Assembly (NCBI GenBank): GCA_023374025.1 | Contig: SIJG01000072.1 | Coordinates: 151,694-215,693 of the forward strand | Source: Heterodera schachtii | Lineage: Eukaryota; Nematoda; Chromadorea; Rhabditida; Heteroderidae | Reading direction: 5' to 3' | Length of the DNA stretch: 64,000 nucleotides | In this document: positions 60,601-64,000 of the stretch, one piece after another | Layout of the letters: the number at the start of each line of letters is the position of its first letter | Numbering within the stretch: position 1 is the first letter of the stretch | Translations under genes and position numbers: made by a program | The notes under the pieces: model-generated | Told to the model about the DNA's origin: nothing | Databases searched by the model: none | Seen by the model: only the letters and a program-made list of their open reading frames with translations

Positions 60601-63600
60601 AAGCATTAAAATTGAGATTTTTGGTGATTCAAACCGAAAAATATTTTGAAGATTTTTTTTCGATTGTTAGCCAATACAAAAAAATATTTTAAAATAAAAA
60701 ATTTACAAATAAAAAATTTATTAAACAGAAACTCTTTTGGACAATTGACAAATATTAAGCATAATAAGCATAATGAATTGCCAAATTAGGCACCACACAT
60801 TTATGTTTATATGTGCACTTTTCGGCACTTGGTTCTGCCGCTTTTCCCCACCATTGGTTCTGATGAATTGTGTTGTGCCGAAAGTGCTTTTTTTTGTCTC
60901 TCTTTTTACATTCGCCCACTTTCCGGGGGAAAAGCATTACTTTTAAAAATTCAGTGCCAACATTTCCCATCAGTGCACTGAAAAAGGCCAATTTTGTTTT
61001 CAATTCCGAAATTCTTTGATATTATAAAAACCTAGTCCTTTAACATAAACGCTTTTTTGATGCAAATTTAATGAAAATGATTTATTAAAAATTTATTTAA
61101 TTTTTAATTATTTTAATTGAAATTCACTTTTTGTTTTAGTTTTTTCCCTTTTCAAATGACAAATCGATTTTCTTTTCCGTTTTTCTCCGGTGGATTTCAA
61201 TTCACTTCGGCGGCTGATGAAAATGAATCGTTTTAACTTCTTTTACTCATCTCCGTCCACCTTTTAATCACATGGAATTTTTATTATCCTCTGAAAGAAA
61301 GCACAGCCAAACACAATCCAACAAAACAACTTTTTATGCTCACAAAGTCACAAAGTTTGCCCTTTAAATTTTCATTTTAATCCATTCTCTTTTTTTTGGA
61401 CTTCATAAATTCTTTTTAGGTTTTTAGATAAAAAAAAATAATTAAAAAAAATTGTTTTAGGGGGAGAGATATGAAGAAGGATCACCCAAAATAATACTAC
61501 ACCGGTTATTTGTTTTTCAGTAGCATATTTGAATTTAAACTCAAAAGATTAATTGAGACACAAAAATTCGATTTTGTCTGAACTCGGGAGTCAAAGTTTC
61601 TCCATTTTTTGAGTTGTCAATCCACAAATTGAGCAAGTTCTGATCAAAATATTAACAAATCGAATAAATTTTCATTCTCCCGTCAATCATTGGATTTTCA
61701 GAAAACTCTGAAAATTTGGGTCGATCTGCCCCTGATTTTTTTTGAATGAAAATTCGGGTCGACCTGCCCCTGATTTTCGAGTCCTCTGGGCTTGTCCACT
61801 TCCTCATGCTCAATTGGGACTTTTGTTTTCCCAACCTCGGCATATTCGCCGCTCATTTGATTGCCCCCCACCGACGTTGGCCTTCTCTAATTGAATTTGT
61901 GCGGTCGGTTCTGAGAAACCCAAAGTGTGAACCAAATACGTCAAAAAGCCAATGGGAAGAGAAGCCAAAAGCCCATTAGGCCCCTGAAATTCGGAATTGA
62001 AAGGGACAGAAAAAGCCGAGAAATCCCCGAGTCGACGATACAAAGATAAAATGGACCAATTCTTCGTAAAACTTTTTTTTTAGTACCTTTTGTCACGCCG
62101 TTATTAATTCACATATGCTATACATTTGTATGTTCTCGTGACAAGAAATTCTATGAATGGAGGGAAAATGGCATGGTCCATTAAAAATGGGAAACTTTCA
62201 CTTTTTATAATGGGCAAATTTTCTCACATTTTCTTAACCAATTTCTTGGGAATTTATTGAAGAGTTCACACAAATTCATCAGAATTTCCATTAATAAACG
62301 GGGCATTAAAATGCTTATTTATGAGAATTAATTCCTTTGCCAATTTTAACGGAAATACGCTTTTCCCATTAATTTTCTCTAAACATTTTTCTGAAAAAGC
62401 ACGCGGCATTTGCCACTTTTTACAATTAAATATGTCTATTTTTGAGAGAAATTGTTAAATTATTTATCCTTTTTAAATAAATGGACCAACTTTTTTTCCC
62501 TTAATTCCGTTAAGTTTCGGCTTTTTATAGGCACAAAAAATTAAAAAATTTTTTATTTTACATAAGTGTATTATGTACGTATTTTCAATAATCTCATAAA
62601 AAAACATTTATGTCAACGTTTTTTTTTTATTGAAATTTTCACAAAATTCCGTCGTAAATAAACCATCAAATAGAAATTATGTTGAATTTTATAGTTTTTC
62701 AGCCTCATTATTTCCCCTCCCTTCACTCCCGTAACAACTGCTGCTGTTCCCGCCTAAATTGTTCTTCTCCAATTGAGCGCTCCCCTCCGGCCGATTCCCT
62801 CCCCGCCCCCGGGGGAATTGTGGGGCGAAATGCCGGAAACGCACATTCCTCTGCCCCTCAGGCACACACAAATTATATATATTGTTGTGTGCATGGGGGC
62901 GGCACAGCTGGAGAAGAAGCCTGGACGGACGGGGGCGGACGAAGCGATGGGATGGGAAGGGTGGGGAAGGGTGCCGGTTTGGTGGGGGGGGGGAGGGAGA
63001 GGGGGCGAAGGGATTACATCGGCCGACGAACGCCAACTGAGCACGGCACGACAAAGGAAGGCACTTTTTGTGACAATTTTTGTTCCGCTTTAAAAAAGGG
63101 AGAAGAGCGACCCATCTGCGTAGTAAGCAGATGATAGATTTTATTGAGCACGAAATTTGGCCAAAAAACAATATTATAAATGCCTTTTTAAGTAATTATT
63201 TTTATTGGCATAAAATTAGTTTGTAATTTCTAATTTTAATTATTCGAAAAATTGCTAAACTTAATGGTTTTGAATTTAAATTTCTCTGTCATTTGGCGCT
63301 GAAATTACACTCAACGGATATTTAATGTTCTTAAGTGACTTTTAGGCAAGCCAAAAATGCCAAAAGCGGAAGGATTTGTGCCACATAAAAAGCTTTGATG
63401 CCTTTAAGCCTATAATTGTTCAGTCCTCTCAGTAAATATTTTCGGCGATTAAAGTTTGGCACCAGCAGCCGGAAAAGAAATAAACATTTTAAAGGCTGTG
63501 TGCTGTTTAAGGGGCACCAGGAAATGTTGTTTTCCCAAAGTTATGCTGCATATTCAAATGCCAAACTTATTACCATATTCCGCTTTTCATACCGTAATTT

Positions 63601-64000
63601 TGCTTTTAATTTTAGCAAATTAATCATTTCATTGGTTCTTTCAAAATTCATTTCCCCCTTTTTTCATTGTCTAAATTAAATATTTATTCGTGCCCATTCG
63701 TTCATTGTCCTCAAAATGTCTCTAATACTTTTTGATAAGTTTTGTTCCAAAAAGTCACAAAGTCGCGGGACGGAAATTGAGCGTGTGGGAGGGGGCGTAA
63801 ATGGAAAATGGAAAATGGCATTGGCATTGGCATTGGCACTCATTCATTCAGCGGCAGAATGGGAAGCCCATTTTCATCTTAAAATGGATTTCCCGCACTT
63901 TCATAATAAAATGACGAAGATTTTTTTGACAAGGGATTTTTATCTTAAAATTATAGTAAAAAAAAAGAAGAAATTTTTTCCCTTTTATATTTTGGCTTTC
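57682..64000. other. Gene-poor stretch with no supported coding region
   Basis: 57880-58200 resembles the '.gccataactttttt' foldback arms ('taggccataactttttttctt' / 'aaagaagttatggcctaag'). 58260-58345 and 60300-60345 are G/C-run patches. 58690-59040 and 62690-63130 are GC-richer islands with open frames on both strands but no domain, so no coding call. 63811-63840 is a short (ggcatt)n repeat. The recurrent 'tttggcactt', 'atgccaaaa' words are typical of this genome's intergenic DNA. Confidence 0.4.

Noticed and set aside
62679..63171. GC-rich frames of ~100-160 codons on both strands
   Set aside because: Pro/Gly/Arg composition from G/C runs; no conserved motif. Could be an exon of a gene to the right but cannot be supported here.

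Overview
The window looks like nuclear DNA of a plant-parasitic cyst nematode or close relative (Heteroderidae-like). The reasons are short AT-rich introns with nematode-type splice sites, secreted ubiquitin-like proteins, an expanded BTB/BACK/MATH family, an F-box-like family, and many small inverted-repeat elements in AT-rich DNA. The placement is inferred from gene content, not from a search.

Layout. 1-5.9 kb holds a GC-rich start, a secreted lysine-rich protein with three helix-turn-helix-like repeats, and two non-autonomous hAT elements with exact 8-bp target duplications. 5.9-12.1 kb holds two divergent F-box-like paralogues. The second is cut off by a Ty3-type LTR element that has lost gag-pol up to the integrase and carries an unusual long C-terminal tail with an SGNH-hydrolase-like signature. 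14.3-25.6 kb is a secreted tandem-ubiquitin-like family: one intact three-domain gene, one frameshifted copy with a novel C-terminus, one two-domain gene, one single-domain relic, and shared promoter and 3' flanks showing segmental duplication. 26-40 kb contains BTB fragments and two copies of a segment carrying a BTB-BACK-MATH gene plus the 3' exons of a zinc-finger gene. One copy has decayed through hAT and foldback insertions. 39.5-42.8 kb is the full C2H2 zinc-finger gene (minus strand). 43.3-46.1 kb is the housekeeping gene DPH6 in seven exons. 46.8-57.7 kb is a cluster of three BTB-BACK genes carrying 0, 2 and 3 C-terminal MATH domains. 57.7-64 kb has no gene I can support.

How it fits together. 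The BTB-BACK(-MATH) proteins and F-box-like proteins resemble substrate adaptors of cullin E3 ligases, and the secreted ubiquitin-like proteins point at the same pathway outside the nematode. That link is an inference. Many genes carry apparent single-base indels, often in short homopolymers, including the conserved DPH6. Some of the apparent pseudogenes may therefore be consensus errors and need read-level checking.
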